From JAXFQS01 sp034178815 (GTDB lineage: Bacteria > Verrucomicrobiota > Kiritimatiellia > RFP12 > DVOR01), in the NCBI GenBank assembly GCA_034178815.1, contig JAXFQS010000167.1:1-24384 (forward strand): a DNA stretch of 24,384 bases, read 5' to 3'. A program made the position numbers and the translations under genes. Below are positions 16,432 to 23,094 of the stretch, piece by piece. Below the pieces are notes generated by a model, which worked only from the letters and a program-made list of their open reading frames with translations, ran no database searches and had not been told where the DNA came from. The stretch's first letter is position 1. Each line of letters starts with the position of its first letter.

Positions 16432-16460
16432 AGTATAGCGTATTTCCGCCCAGAATACAA
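16432..16460 (-). promoter_or_regulatory. Promoter of the eleven-gene minus-strand run
   Basis: On the minus strand TTGTAT (16460-16455) and TATACT (16437-16432) are separated by exactly 17 bases. The predicted transcript would start near 16425, leaving a leader of about 40 bases before the glycosyltransferase ATG. No other good promoter was noticed further down the run. Confidence 0.6.
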
Positions 16461-16506
16461 CGCCAATTCCCCAATCTGGGAGGTAGCAACCGTTTGGAAG
16501 AGAAGG

Positions 16507-16537
16507 TTGGCGCCAAGGGGTCTCAAGGGTGCGCACC
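16507..16537. promoter_or_regulatory. Two adjacent 10-bp palindromes upstream of the promoter
   Basis: TTGGCGCCAA (16507-16516) and GGTGCGCACC (16528-16537) are both perfect palindromes with centres 21 bases apart, two helical turns. They lie 47-77 bases upstream of the -35 box at 16455-16460, which would suit an activator site. No regulator is known. Confidence 0.3.
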
Positions 16538-16608
16538 TGCGGAGAGAAGTGGTGTGCAGGATGCGCGGTTGCGGATGATTTGGTTGCTCGGCCTAGGGCT
16601 GACAGGGC

Positions 16609-17787
16609 CTAGTTCGTGAGGCGCCGCACGCGGCGTTCAGCCCTTGGCAGGCGGATAGTGAATTGGGTGCCCTCGCCGGGCTTGCTGGAGACTTGGATTT
16701 CGCCGCCGTGGTCGCGGACGATTCGGCTCACGACCATCAAGCCAAGCCCGCTACCCTTCTTCTTGCTCGTCCGGCAAGGTTCGAAGATTTCCCCCAGCCG
16801 GGCTGCCTCGATGCCGCATCCATCGTCAACGAAGAGAATGTTGACCCAACGATCATCGTAGGAGAAGGAGACGCGGATGGTGCCCTTGTCGGGAAGCGCC
16901 TCCATAGCGTTCTTCAGCAAGTTGAAAAAGACCTGTTTAATCTGGTCGGCGTCGAGCGGCACCAACGGCAGAGAGTCGCACAAGTCGAGCACCACCCGGA
17001 TGGCGCGGTTCTCAATGTCCGGCTTGAGCGTGCGCAGCGTCTCCTCAAGAATCTGGATTGGATTGCCCGGCCGCAAAACCGGCTTTCGAGGACGCAACGC
17101 AGTGAGAAACTGGGTGATGATTGCATGGAGCCGGGAAACCTCCTGCCGAGCCATCGAGGTCAATTCCGCAAGCCCCTCCCGCTGCTTGGTATCCCCGATA
17201 GAACGCACCTCGCGGTCGAGCAACTGGAGGCTCAATCCCAACGCATTGAGCGGATTGCCGATTTCGTGCGCCACCCCCGCAGCCAGCAATTTGACCGCCT
17301 CGAAGCGACCGTCCGCTAGGTCGGAAGCCTCCTGTTCCCGGTCTTTCGTGACATCCCGGAGAATCAGAAGTGTGGCAAAATCGTGCTCCTTCGTGCCCGT
17401 CAGCCGGGAAGCGTAGAAACTGATGATTCGGTGCTCCGGATAGGTCAATTCGACCTCCCTCGTGGCAAGCGATGCCCACTCCCGTTCCTTTCCACTAGTC
17501 CGATTGGTGGCTTCCCTTGCCAGTTCTTCCCACTCCCAATCCTTGAGGTAGCGGCCAAACGGCCGCCCCCGGAGTTTCTTGAAGTCGAACCCCAAGATGC
17601 GTTCTGAAGCCACATTGGCAAAGAGCAGGCGGCCCTCGGCGTCGAGCACGAGTATGCCTTCGAGGACGGTTCGGAAGATGGCCTCTAGAAAGCCTCTTTC
17701 GCTGACGAAGCGGGCAATCTGCGCCTGCAGGGATTCGGCATCGACGCGGTCGATTCGCGAGACGAGGCGGTTGACGAAGTTGGACAT
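16609..17787 (-). CDS. Soluble PAS-domain sensor histidine kinase
   Basis: This 392-residue protein has a PAS domain (about 32-150, beginning FLEAIFRTVLEGILVLDAEG), a HisKA dimerisation domain with phospho-acceptor His174 in AAGVAHEIGNPLNAL, and an ATPase domain with N-box NLLKNAMEA (289-297), G1 DDGCGI (321-326) and G2 KGSGLGL (344-350). The H-box is NtrB/AtoS-like. No membrane segment is present, so it senses a cytoplasmic signal. AAAGGA precedes the ATG. It begins 19 bases after the toroid-protein gene and is the last gene of the run from 21838. No response regulator is in the window, so it is an orphan kinase here. Confidence 0.94.
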   Translation of the reverse strand: MSNFVNRLVSRIDRVDAESLQAQIARFVSERGFLEAIFRTVLEGILVLDAEGRLLFANVASERILGFDFKKLRGRPFGRYLKDWEWEELAREATNRTSGKEREWASLATREVELTYPEHRIISFYASRLTGTKEHDFATLLILRDVTKDREQEASDLADGRFEAVKLLAAGVAHEIGNPLNALGLSLQLLDREVRSIGDTKQREGLAELTSMARQEVSRLHAIITQFLTALRPRKPVLRPGNPIQILEETLRTLKPDIENRAIRVVLDLCDSLPLVPLDADQIKQVFFNLLKNAMEALPDKGTIRVSFSYDDRWVNILFVDDGCGIEAARLGEIFEPCRTSKKKGSGLGLMVVSRIVRDHGGEIQVSSKPGEGTQFTIRLPRAERRVRRLTN

Positions 17788-17806
17788 CTTCCGGGTTCCT
17801 TTCAGC

Positions 17807-18904
17807 CTATCGCGTCAGGCCTGTGGCGAACTCCAGCGCGACCAGGGAGTAGGCTGTGGCCAGGACGGGATCGTTCTCCCACCAGCGGTTGCTCTCGTTG
17901 CTCCAGGAGCCGTTTTCCTTCTGCAGGGAGCAGAGTTTCCGTACGAGCAGGTCGCGCCAGGGAAGGGGCTTGCCTTCGTGGGTGAGGGCGGCATCTTGGT
18001 CGGCTGCGACGAGCGCGCGGGCCATGATGGTGTAGTAGAAGTAGAGGCCGTTTGGCCCCATTCCCGGGTTCTCGTCGAGAGTCCAGAATTTGCCGAGGTA
18101 GTCGTAGGCGGATTTGACTCTTGGATCGCTTCTGTCGAGGCGGCAGTGGAGCATGGTGAGGAGTCCGGAATAGGTGATGGAGCCGTAGGTGTTCATACGG
18201 ACGCGGCCCATGGAGTTGGTCGAGGTTCCGGCTTTGGCGTGTCTTGGGTTGTAGACGAATCCGCCGTTGTCCTGCTGCATGCGTTTGGCGTACTCCAGGG
18301 CGGCGTCCCAGTTGAGGTCGGCGCGTTTTTCTTCTGAGGGACGGAGTTCCTCGAGGTCTTGGGTACGGCGCATGGCATCGGCGGCAAAGGCGAGGTTGAG
18401 CATGTCGGAGTAGGGTTTGCCGGTGGCTTTGTCGTAGCCGAATCCACCCTGATGGATGCCTGCCATATCCAGTTGGGAGGAGGCGATGAAGTTGCGGGCT
18501 TTGAGGATGACGGGCGCGAGGGAACGGTCGCCGAGGGCGTGCAGGGCGGTCATGCAGACGCAGGTGTTGTAGTTGCCGAGTCCGCCGCTTGCGCCCGGGG
18601 TCTTGGGAACATAGATGCCGCCGTCGGGCTGGGCTTTGGAGACCACGAATGCGGTCGCCTTGGCGATGGCCTGGGTGGAGGCGAGGGGGCCCGCGCCGGC
18701 ATAGGCCCAAAGGGGAAGGGCGGTCAGCGCGGGAAAGGTTTCGTCGCTCCAGGAACCGTTTGGCCGTTGCACCGAATCCAAGTAGGCGAGGCCCTTTTTG
18801 ATGGCGTTTTCGGCGAGTTGCCGTATCTCAGGGGCGGGGGCGGATTGTGCCACGGCGTGCCAACCGACCAGCGCGGCGGCTACTAAGGAAACGATGGCTT
18901 TCAT
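17807..18904 (-). CDS. Secreted squalene-cyclase/prenyltransferase-fold (alpha/alpha toroid) protein
   Basis: This 365-residue protein starts with a signal peptide (MKAIVSLVAAALVGWHAVAQ, likely cut near AQS-APA). The rest is repeats of the prenyltransferase/squalene oxidase type: QRPNGSWSDET, QPDGGIY, QGGFGYD, QQDNGGFVYNP, GPNGLYFYYT and QKENGSWSNES, each followed by an alanine-rich helix. These repeats build an alpha/alpha barrel. The catalytic DXDD of squalene-hopene cyclase is not seen, so cyclisation is unlikely; an extracytoplasmic binding or structural role is more plausible. GGAG 7 bases upstream decides the ATG at 18904. It lies 39 bases after ahbAB and 19 before the kinase. Function unknown. 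Confidence 0.8.
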   Translation of the reverse strand: MKAIVSLVAAALVGWHAVAQSAPAPEIRQLAENAIKKGLAYLDSVQRPNGSWSDETFPALTALPLWAYAGAGPLASTQAIAKATAFVVSKAQPDGGIYVPKTPGASGGLGNYNTCVCMTALHALGDRSLAPVILKARNFIASSQLDMAGIHQGGFGYDKATGKPYSDMLNLAFAADAMRRTQDLEELRPSEEKRADLNWDAALEYAKRMQQDNGGFVYNPRHAKAGTSTNSMGRVRMNTYGSITYSGLLTMLHCRLDRSDPRVKSAYDYLGKFWTLDENPGMGPNGLYFYYTIMARALVAADQDAALTHEGKPLPWRDLLVRKLCSLQKENGSWSNESNRWWENDPVLATAYSLVALEFATGLTR

Positions 18905-18943
18905 TAGTATCTCCTTCATCCTTTTGAACGCATCTTTGCCCCC

Positions 18944-19969
18944 CTAAGGTTCATACGGGCGGAAGAATTGCATGCTGGTCTTTTTGAACTCCCGGCGGGA
19001 GAGAAAGACGGTCGGCGGCGGCAATCTTGCCTGGTGGGCGATGCGGGCCGCCAAGACTAGGGCCTGCGCTTCGTCTGCAGCGTGGAGCATGGCATAGAGC
19101 GAGTAGGGAACGGGCTCCGACCGGGGGCGGGAGTAGCAGTGCGTCACCTCCGGGAATGTCGCTAAAGTCCGCCCCGTTTCGTCCAGAACACGCTCCGGAA
19201 TATCCCAGCAGCACATCGCGTTTCCCTTGAATCCGGCACGCTGGTGGTAGAGCAGCGCCGCGACCCGCCGGAGGATTCCCTCGTCGCGCCAGGCTTGGAG
19301 CCTCGAGAGCAATTCTGATTCCGGAATTCCCGCGATACGAGCTAGGGAATCGAACGGCGAAAGGGTATCGGGAAAGTCCCCGCCGACCAATTGGATGATG
19401 GCTTTTTCGCGCTCGGAAAAGGTTCGCGAGCACGACTCTCCGGTAGGCGGAGGCGGCGGACAAAACTCGTCCCGCTCACGCGTCGAAAGGGTAAAAGTCA
19501 CATCGATTTTGTAGCGGCGGAGAGCAGGCAACAGGTGGACGCGAAGGGGCGAAAGCGCCCGCTCGATGCGTTGGATTGCGGCAGGAAATTGCGCGTGAAA
19601 CTCGGCCAGAGTAAACCAGAAATTGAGCGCCGATTCGTCCGCCCGCCGTTCGTAGATGTGCGTGACACCAGGTTCGCCTCGAATCAATCCCGCAAGGCCT
19701 GAAAGCGCTTCCGTCGGAGCCTCCAAGGCGCAAAGAACGCTCCGGTATCCCAAGCGCCGCGCGTCGAAAACCCCACCAACCCGCCGCAACAGCCCCTTGC
19801 GCCGGAGTCGGGCGAGAAATGCGGGCACCTCCGCCTCGCGCCACCCCGCCTCAAGGGCAATCTGCGCATAAGGGCGCGGACAGATTGGTACGCACCTTTG
19901 AAGCCGGGTCAGTACCAGCCGTTCGCATTCGGACAGCGTTCCAATCGGAAGTGCACCAGCCCCCTCCAT
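18944..19969 (-). CDS. ahbAB: Fused siroheme decarboxylase AhbA-AhbB
   Basis: The 341-residue protein has two tandem Lrp/AsnC-like halves. Residues 11-165 resemble AhbA (LLRRVGGVFDARRLGY, then NFWFTLAEF where YNLWF is usual). Residues 184-341 resemble AhbB (ILRRVAALLYHQRAGFKGNAM with His242, HCYSRP, YSLYAMLH, and the ending REFKKTSMQFF). A Pro-rich linker joins them. AhbA and AhbB together convert siroheme to 12,18-didecarboxysiroheme in the alternative heme pathway; the related NirD/NirL act in heme d1 synthesis. The start at 19969 has AGGAGG 5 bases upstream and begins right at the domain. The frame is open to 20212, and ATGs at 20056/20059 are alternatives. No other heme genes are in the window. 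Mistaking it for an Lrp regulator is the usual error. Confidence 0.85.
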   Translation of the reverse strand: MEGAGALPIGTLSECERLVLTRLQRCVPICPRPYAQIALEAGWREAEVPAFLARLRRKGLLRRVGGVFDARRLGYRSVLCALEAPTEALSGLAGLIRGEPGVTHIYERRADESALNFWFTLAEFHAQFPAAIQRIERALSPLRVHLLPALRRYKIDVTFTLSTRERDEFCPPPPPTGESCSRTFSEREKAIIQLVGGDFPDTLSPFDSLARIAGIPESELLSRLQAWRDEGILRRVAALLYHQRAGFKGNAMCCWDIPERVLDETGRTLATFPEVTHCYSRPRSEPVPYSLYAMLHAADEAQALVLAARIAHQARLPPPTVFLSRREFKKTSMQFFRPYEP

Positions 19970-20175
19970 CGCCCCCTCCTCAACCGGCGATTCACCCCTT
20001 GGCAACACCTCCACGGGAACTGCGCCAGCCTGCCTATGCTCCTCCTGCCCAGACATCATTTCCACCTTGGAATGCCTTCCTTCAGGTGTTACCATGCCCC
20101 CTGCTCGCCGCCGCCCCTTAGCAGCCCCCGCCCCCTTGGAAAACTGTTCGCCAGAGTGTTTAGAAGAAGTTGCCA

Positions 20176-21567
20176 CTAGGGATTGACCAGCGAGCACGGA
20201 CCACCTACGCACCCGCCGTGGCAGGCCATCACCTCAAGGAAATTGGCCGGCATCTTGCCGACCGCGTACAGCGTCAAAAGGGCTTTCGACTTGGAATCCA
20301 GCCCATTGATGAACTTGTGGTCTACCTGGATTCCGGCGTTGCTGGCGGAAAACTCCTTGAGCACCGCATCCGTCACACCGCAGGACTTGGCGAAGTTGCG
20401 CGCGGTCGCGACGGCGGGCCTCGGAAGCGTGGAAGGTTCCTGGCTCATCACATCGATCCCTAGCCCCGCGAAGACCGCGCCAAGCTCTTCAAAGGTCATC
20501 ACATGGGCAATCTTGTCGCACTTGAGGGCTTCATGGCGCTTGGCGACACATGGGCCTATGAAGACCAGTTTGGCGTCCGGGTATTTGCGTCGTGCGAAGT
20601 CGGCCGCGTAGAGCATTGGGCTGGGGGTTGTGGAGACGCACTTGAGCAGGGCGGGGACATGGCGCTTGACCATTTCGACATAGGCCGGACAGCAGGAACT
20701 GGTCATCAGCCTGTCGCCCTTCTGCATCCGTTCGATGAACTCTTCGCTCTCGTGGGCGGTCGTGAGTTCAGCCCCGATGGCGACTTCCACGACCTGTGTG
20801 AATCCGGCTTTTTTGATGGCGGTGAAGAGTTTCTCGATGCCCCCGGGAAACTGGAATTCGGCTGCGGGGGCGACTAGGGCGACGACGGGTTGGTTGGAAG
20901 CGAGGTCCTGGAGGATTTTCAGGAGTTCGGAGCGTTCCATGATGGCGCTGAAGGGGCATTTGCTGAAGCATTTGCCGCAGAAGATGCACTTGTCGAAGTC
21001 GATTTCGGCGACACCTCTGGCGTTCTTCCGTATGGCGCCGACGGGGCATGCCTCTTCGCAGGGGACCTTGGTTTTGATGATGGCGTTGAAGGGGCAGACC
21101 TGGGTGCATTTGCCGCATTTGATGCACTTGTCTTGGTCGACGACGGACTTTTGGTTGACGACGGTGATGGCTTTGACGGGGCAGGTGTAGGTGCAGGGTC
21201 TGGCGAAGCATCCGCGGCAGTTGTCGGTGATGTTGATGCGCGAGGGGCGGCAGCTGTCGCAGGCGGCGGCGCAGACGGTGAGGGGGCGTTCGGGGCGGGA
21301 ATAGGAGGGCTCTTTGGCCTCTCGGAGGTAGGCGGAAAGGGGTTTGCTCTCGTCTGTTTCGGACTCGCAGGCTACGCCCATCAGGCCCATCAGGCGGTAT
21401 TTGATGACGGCCCGGTCGTGGTAGACGCAGCAGCGTGAGGGGGTGACTTCGCGGGGGCGTATGGCGACGGGGATTCGGTCGATTTCCTGGTCGAGGGTGC
21501 CGGCGTTGAACTGGCGGACCAGGTGGATCATCAACTCTCGACGCAGTCGTTCGGCGCCGTTAAACAT
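20176..21567 (-). CDS. Monomeric [FeFe] hydrogenase, group B-like
   Basis: This 463-residue protein has an N-terminal region rich in Fe-S ligands (CAACDSC at 99-106, CRGCFARPCTYTCP at 117-130, CIKCGKCTQVCP at 148-159, CEEACP at 170-175, CIFCGKCFSKCP at 194-205) followed by the H-cluster domain. The three H-cluster motifs are TSSCCPAY (289-296), GPCVAK (339-344) and MACHGGCVGGPC (447-458), giving Cys293, 340, 449 and 453 as likely ligands. GPCxAK in place of MPCxxK and the GGPC ending match group B (family TIGR04105) rather than group A. It would interconvert protons, ferredoxin electrons and H2; group B physiology is poorly known. Its ATG overlaps the [2Fe-2S] gene by 8 bases. No hydEFG maturation genes are in the window. 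Confidence 0.9.
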   Translation of the reverse strand: MFNGAERLRRELMIHLVRQFNAGTLDQEIDRIPVAIRPREVTPSRCCVYHDRAVIKYRLMGLMGVACESETDESKPLSAYLREAKEPSYSRPERPLTVCAAACDSCRPSRINITDNCRGCFARPCTYTCPVKAITVVNQKSVVDQDKCIKCGKCTQVCPFNAIIKTKVPCEEACPVGAIRKNARGVAEIDFDKCIFCGKCFSKCPFSAIMERSELLKILQDLASNQPVVALVAPAAEFQFPGGIEKLFTAIKKAGFTQVVEVAIGAELTTAHESEEFIERMQKGDRLMTSSCCPAYVEMVKRHVPALLKCVSTTPSPMLYAADFARRKYPDAKLVFIGPCVAKRHEALKCDKIAHVMTFEELGAVFAGLGIDVMSQEPSTLPRPAVATARNFAKSCGVTDAVLKEFSASNAGIQVDHKFINGLDSKSKALLTLYAVGKMPANFLEVMACHGGCVGGPCSLVNP

Positions 21568-21838
21568 GGATTAATTCCTTCTCGATTAAAATCGCGCGCA
21601 GGCGTGCGTGCACCTTCTCCAAGGTCGCATGCGACATCATTTCGCCGTCAATCCGGACGAATGGCGCTCCGCCAATGTTCTGGCGCGTACAGGTCTCGGC
21701 ACAGGGAATCGCGCGAATGTCGACGGCCTCCAGCCACGCTTCCGGCAGGGAGGCCTCCAACTTCATCAGGTCGGCTCCTCCCAGTAGGTAGCAGGTGGTT
21801 CCACAGCAGATTTCGACTGCGATTTTGGCGTCAGGCAT
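21560..21838 (-). CDS. [2Fe-2S] thioredoxin-like ferredoxin (NuoE/HndA C-terminal type)
   Basis: This 92-residue protein has the cysteine pattern CxxxxC (C11, C16) and CxxxC (C46, C50) of thioredoxin-like [2Fe-2S] ferredoxins, as in the C-terminal half of NuoE and in HndA. It lacks the N-terminal helical domain of full NuoE (about 160 residues). GGAGAA lies about 7 bases before the ATG at 21838 and a promoter at 21864-21892 supports this start over a longer frame reaching 22186. Its stop overlaps the hydrogenase start by 8 bases, so it is very probably the hydrogenase's electron-transfer partner. Partner identity is inference from position. Confidence 0.85.
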   Translation of the reverse strand: MPDAKIAVEICCGTTCYLLGGADLMKLEASLPEAWLEAVDIRAIPCAETCTRQNIGGAPFVRIDGEMMSHATLEKVHARLRAILIEKELIHV

Positions 21839-21863
21839 CGGCGTTCTCCGTTTGTTTGCCCGC

Positions 21864-21892
21864 ATTCTACCAAACTTCCGGCCTGACCGCAA
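21864..21892 (-). promoter_or_regulatory. Promoter of the [2Fe-2S]/hydrogenase genes
   Basis: On the minus strand TTGCGG (21892-21887) and TAGAAT (21869-21864) are separated by 17 bases, with about 20 bases from the expected transcript start to the ATG at 21838. It shares the TAGAAT -10 with the gdhA and nfnA promoters. Confidence 0.6.
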
Positions 21893-21940
21893 TCCCGAAC
21901 GATTCCGGGGCTCGGCGAAGCGTGTTTCAAGGGGCACGAA

Positions 21941-22051
21941 GGGTGGGTATCTGACGCCCGTGGCGGTGTCTATCTTTTGCCCCGAAAGGTTGACACGGCC
22001 GGGTTTCGGAGATTGCAAGGGCGAACCCTTGCGGGTGGGTATCTTTCGGGG
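21941..22051. repeat. Structured repeat element upstream of the hydrogenase promoter
   Basis: The 12-mer GGGTGGGTATCT occurs at 21941-21952 and 22033-22044 as direct repeats 92 bases apart. CCCCGAAAG (21980-21988) and CTTTCGGGG (22043-22051) form a perfect 9-bp inverted repeat enclosing a 7-bp hairpin GCAAGGG-CGAA-CCCTTGC (22015-22032), which has a UUCG loop if read from the minus strand. A small CCG/CGG stem lies between, so the whole could fold as a three-way junction. It lies between the hydrogenase promoter and the broken recombinase. Function is unknown; it may be a regulatory RNA, a 3' end structure or recombination-site debris. Confidence 0.5.
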
Positions 22052-22091
22052 AAGGGCGGCCTGCCGGATCGGAGCGGGCGCGTGTGTGGGG

Positions 22092-22700
22092 CTAAGCCTG
22101 CCGGCCGATGAAGTTGCGGATATAGCGGGCGAGGGTGTTGCGGTGGACTTGGCTGACTCTCGCAATCTGCCTGCGAGAGTGGCCAAGCCGCATCATCTCG
22201 CGAATGAGGTCGGGGCGTTTGTGGAGTTTGAGGAGTTCGGGTCTGGTTTTGCTCCCCTTGGGGCGTCCGAGCACGATGCCCTCGGCGCGTTTGCGGGCCA
22301 GAGCCTCCTTCGTCCGCTGGCGGATCAAGTTGCGTTCAATCTCGCCGGAAAGGCCGAAGGCGAAGGACTTTCGACTGAATGTCGCCGCCTAGGCGGTAGC
22401 CATCCTTGATTGTCCAGACGCAGCACTCCCAGTTCTTGCAGAGATTCAAAATCCTCATAATCATAAAGAGATTGTGCCCCAGCCTGGAGAGTTTGGCGCA
22501 GATAATCAAGTAGCCCTTCTGAACGAGCTTCAGCAACTTGCCCAGTTCGCGCTTGATATAGTTCTTCGCGCCGTAATCGTTTCTTCGCTCCAGCCGTTGA
22601 TTTGCAATCCCACCCGGGCACAGAAGTTGTTGATCTCGAACCGTTGATTCTCGACCATCTGTTTGTCGCTGCTGACTCTGATGTATCCGGAATTCGTAAT
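22092..22700 (-). pseudogene. Frameshifted serine recombinase (Mpi-like DNA invertase)
   Basis: Pieces of one resolvase/invertase protein lie in order on the minus strand but in different phases. From 22688 GYIRVSSDKQMVENQRFEIN encodes the N-terminus with the catalytic Ser; near 22572 the phase shifts (one base seems lost) into KLLKLVQKGYLI, AKLSRLGHNL and WTIKDGYRLGGDIQSK; near 22358 it shifts back to FAFGLSGEIERNLIRQRTK, the GRPKGSK linker and a C-terminal helix-turn-helix ending at 22092. No ATG, GTG or TTG is obvious before GYIRVS. The family includes master invertases that flip promoters in Bacteroides. The gene looks inactive; two sequencing indels are an alternative, but the missing start argues for decay. 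Confidence 0.85.
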
Positions 22701-23094
22701 GGGGTATCCTTTCAGAGCCCAAGGGTATACCTATTGCCAGCCTTCTCTTCCAGAAGTTGCAACCACCGACCCCTGCTTGCCCACCCAGCCAGTCCGCGTG
22801 TGTGTGGAGGGGGGAAGGGGCAACTTTTCTCTCGGAGGGCTGGAAAGTGCTTGTCATTCAGGGGCGGATGTTATAACATATTCGCACGATTTGGTTTCAT
22901 CGTGTTCTACCCACTGGACGGTTTGGATGGCTGGCTCGGACGCGAAGAGAGCAAGTTGAATCGACTGGTCGTACGACAAGGGAGCTGGATTCACCCTAGA
23001 GCCCCCTCCTGTCAGATGAGGCGATTGAGGACATGCCGCTTTGTTTCTGCGCTGGGGCGTGTCGTTTTGGCCGCGCAGAAAATGGAAGAGAACA
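22701..23094. other. Intergenic region between recombinase remnant and sigma factor
   Basis: No gene is recognised. It holds a perfect 12-bp palindrome ATGTTATAACAT (22868-22879) and a promoter-like pair TTGTCA (22851-22856) with TAACAT (22874-22879), 17 bases apart, overlapping the palindrome. Both point toward the plus-strand sigma factor about 215 bases downstream. If the pair is a promoter, the palindrome would be a natural operator over its -10 box. Confidence 0.35.

Noticed and set aside
16560..16620. Terminator after the histidine kinase gene
   Set aside because: Only a 5-bp stem (CTAGG/CCTAG) without a T-run is present.
18944..19969. Annotation as an Lrp/AsnC transcription regulator
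   Set aside because: The duplicated halves and the AhbB-type motifs (HQRAGF, YSLYAMLH, FKKTSM) fit siroheme decarboxylase, not a DNA-binding regulator.
19970..20212. N-terminal extension of AhbAB
   Set aside because: It is low in hydrophobic residues and has no family similarity; the best ribosome binding site is at 19969. A start at 20056 remains possible.
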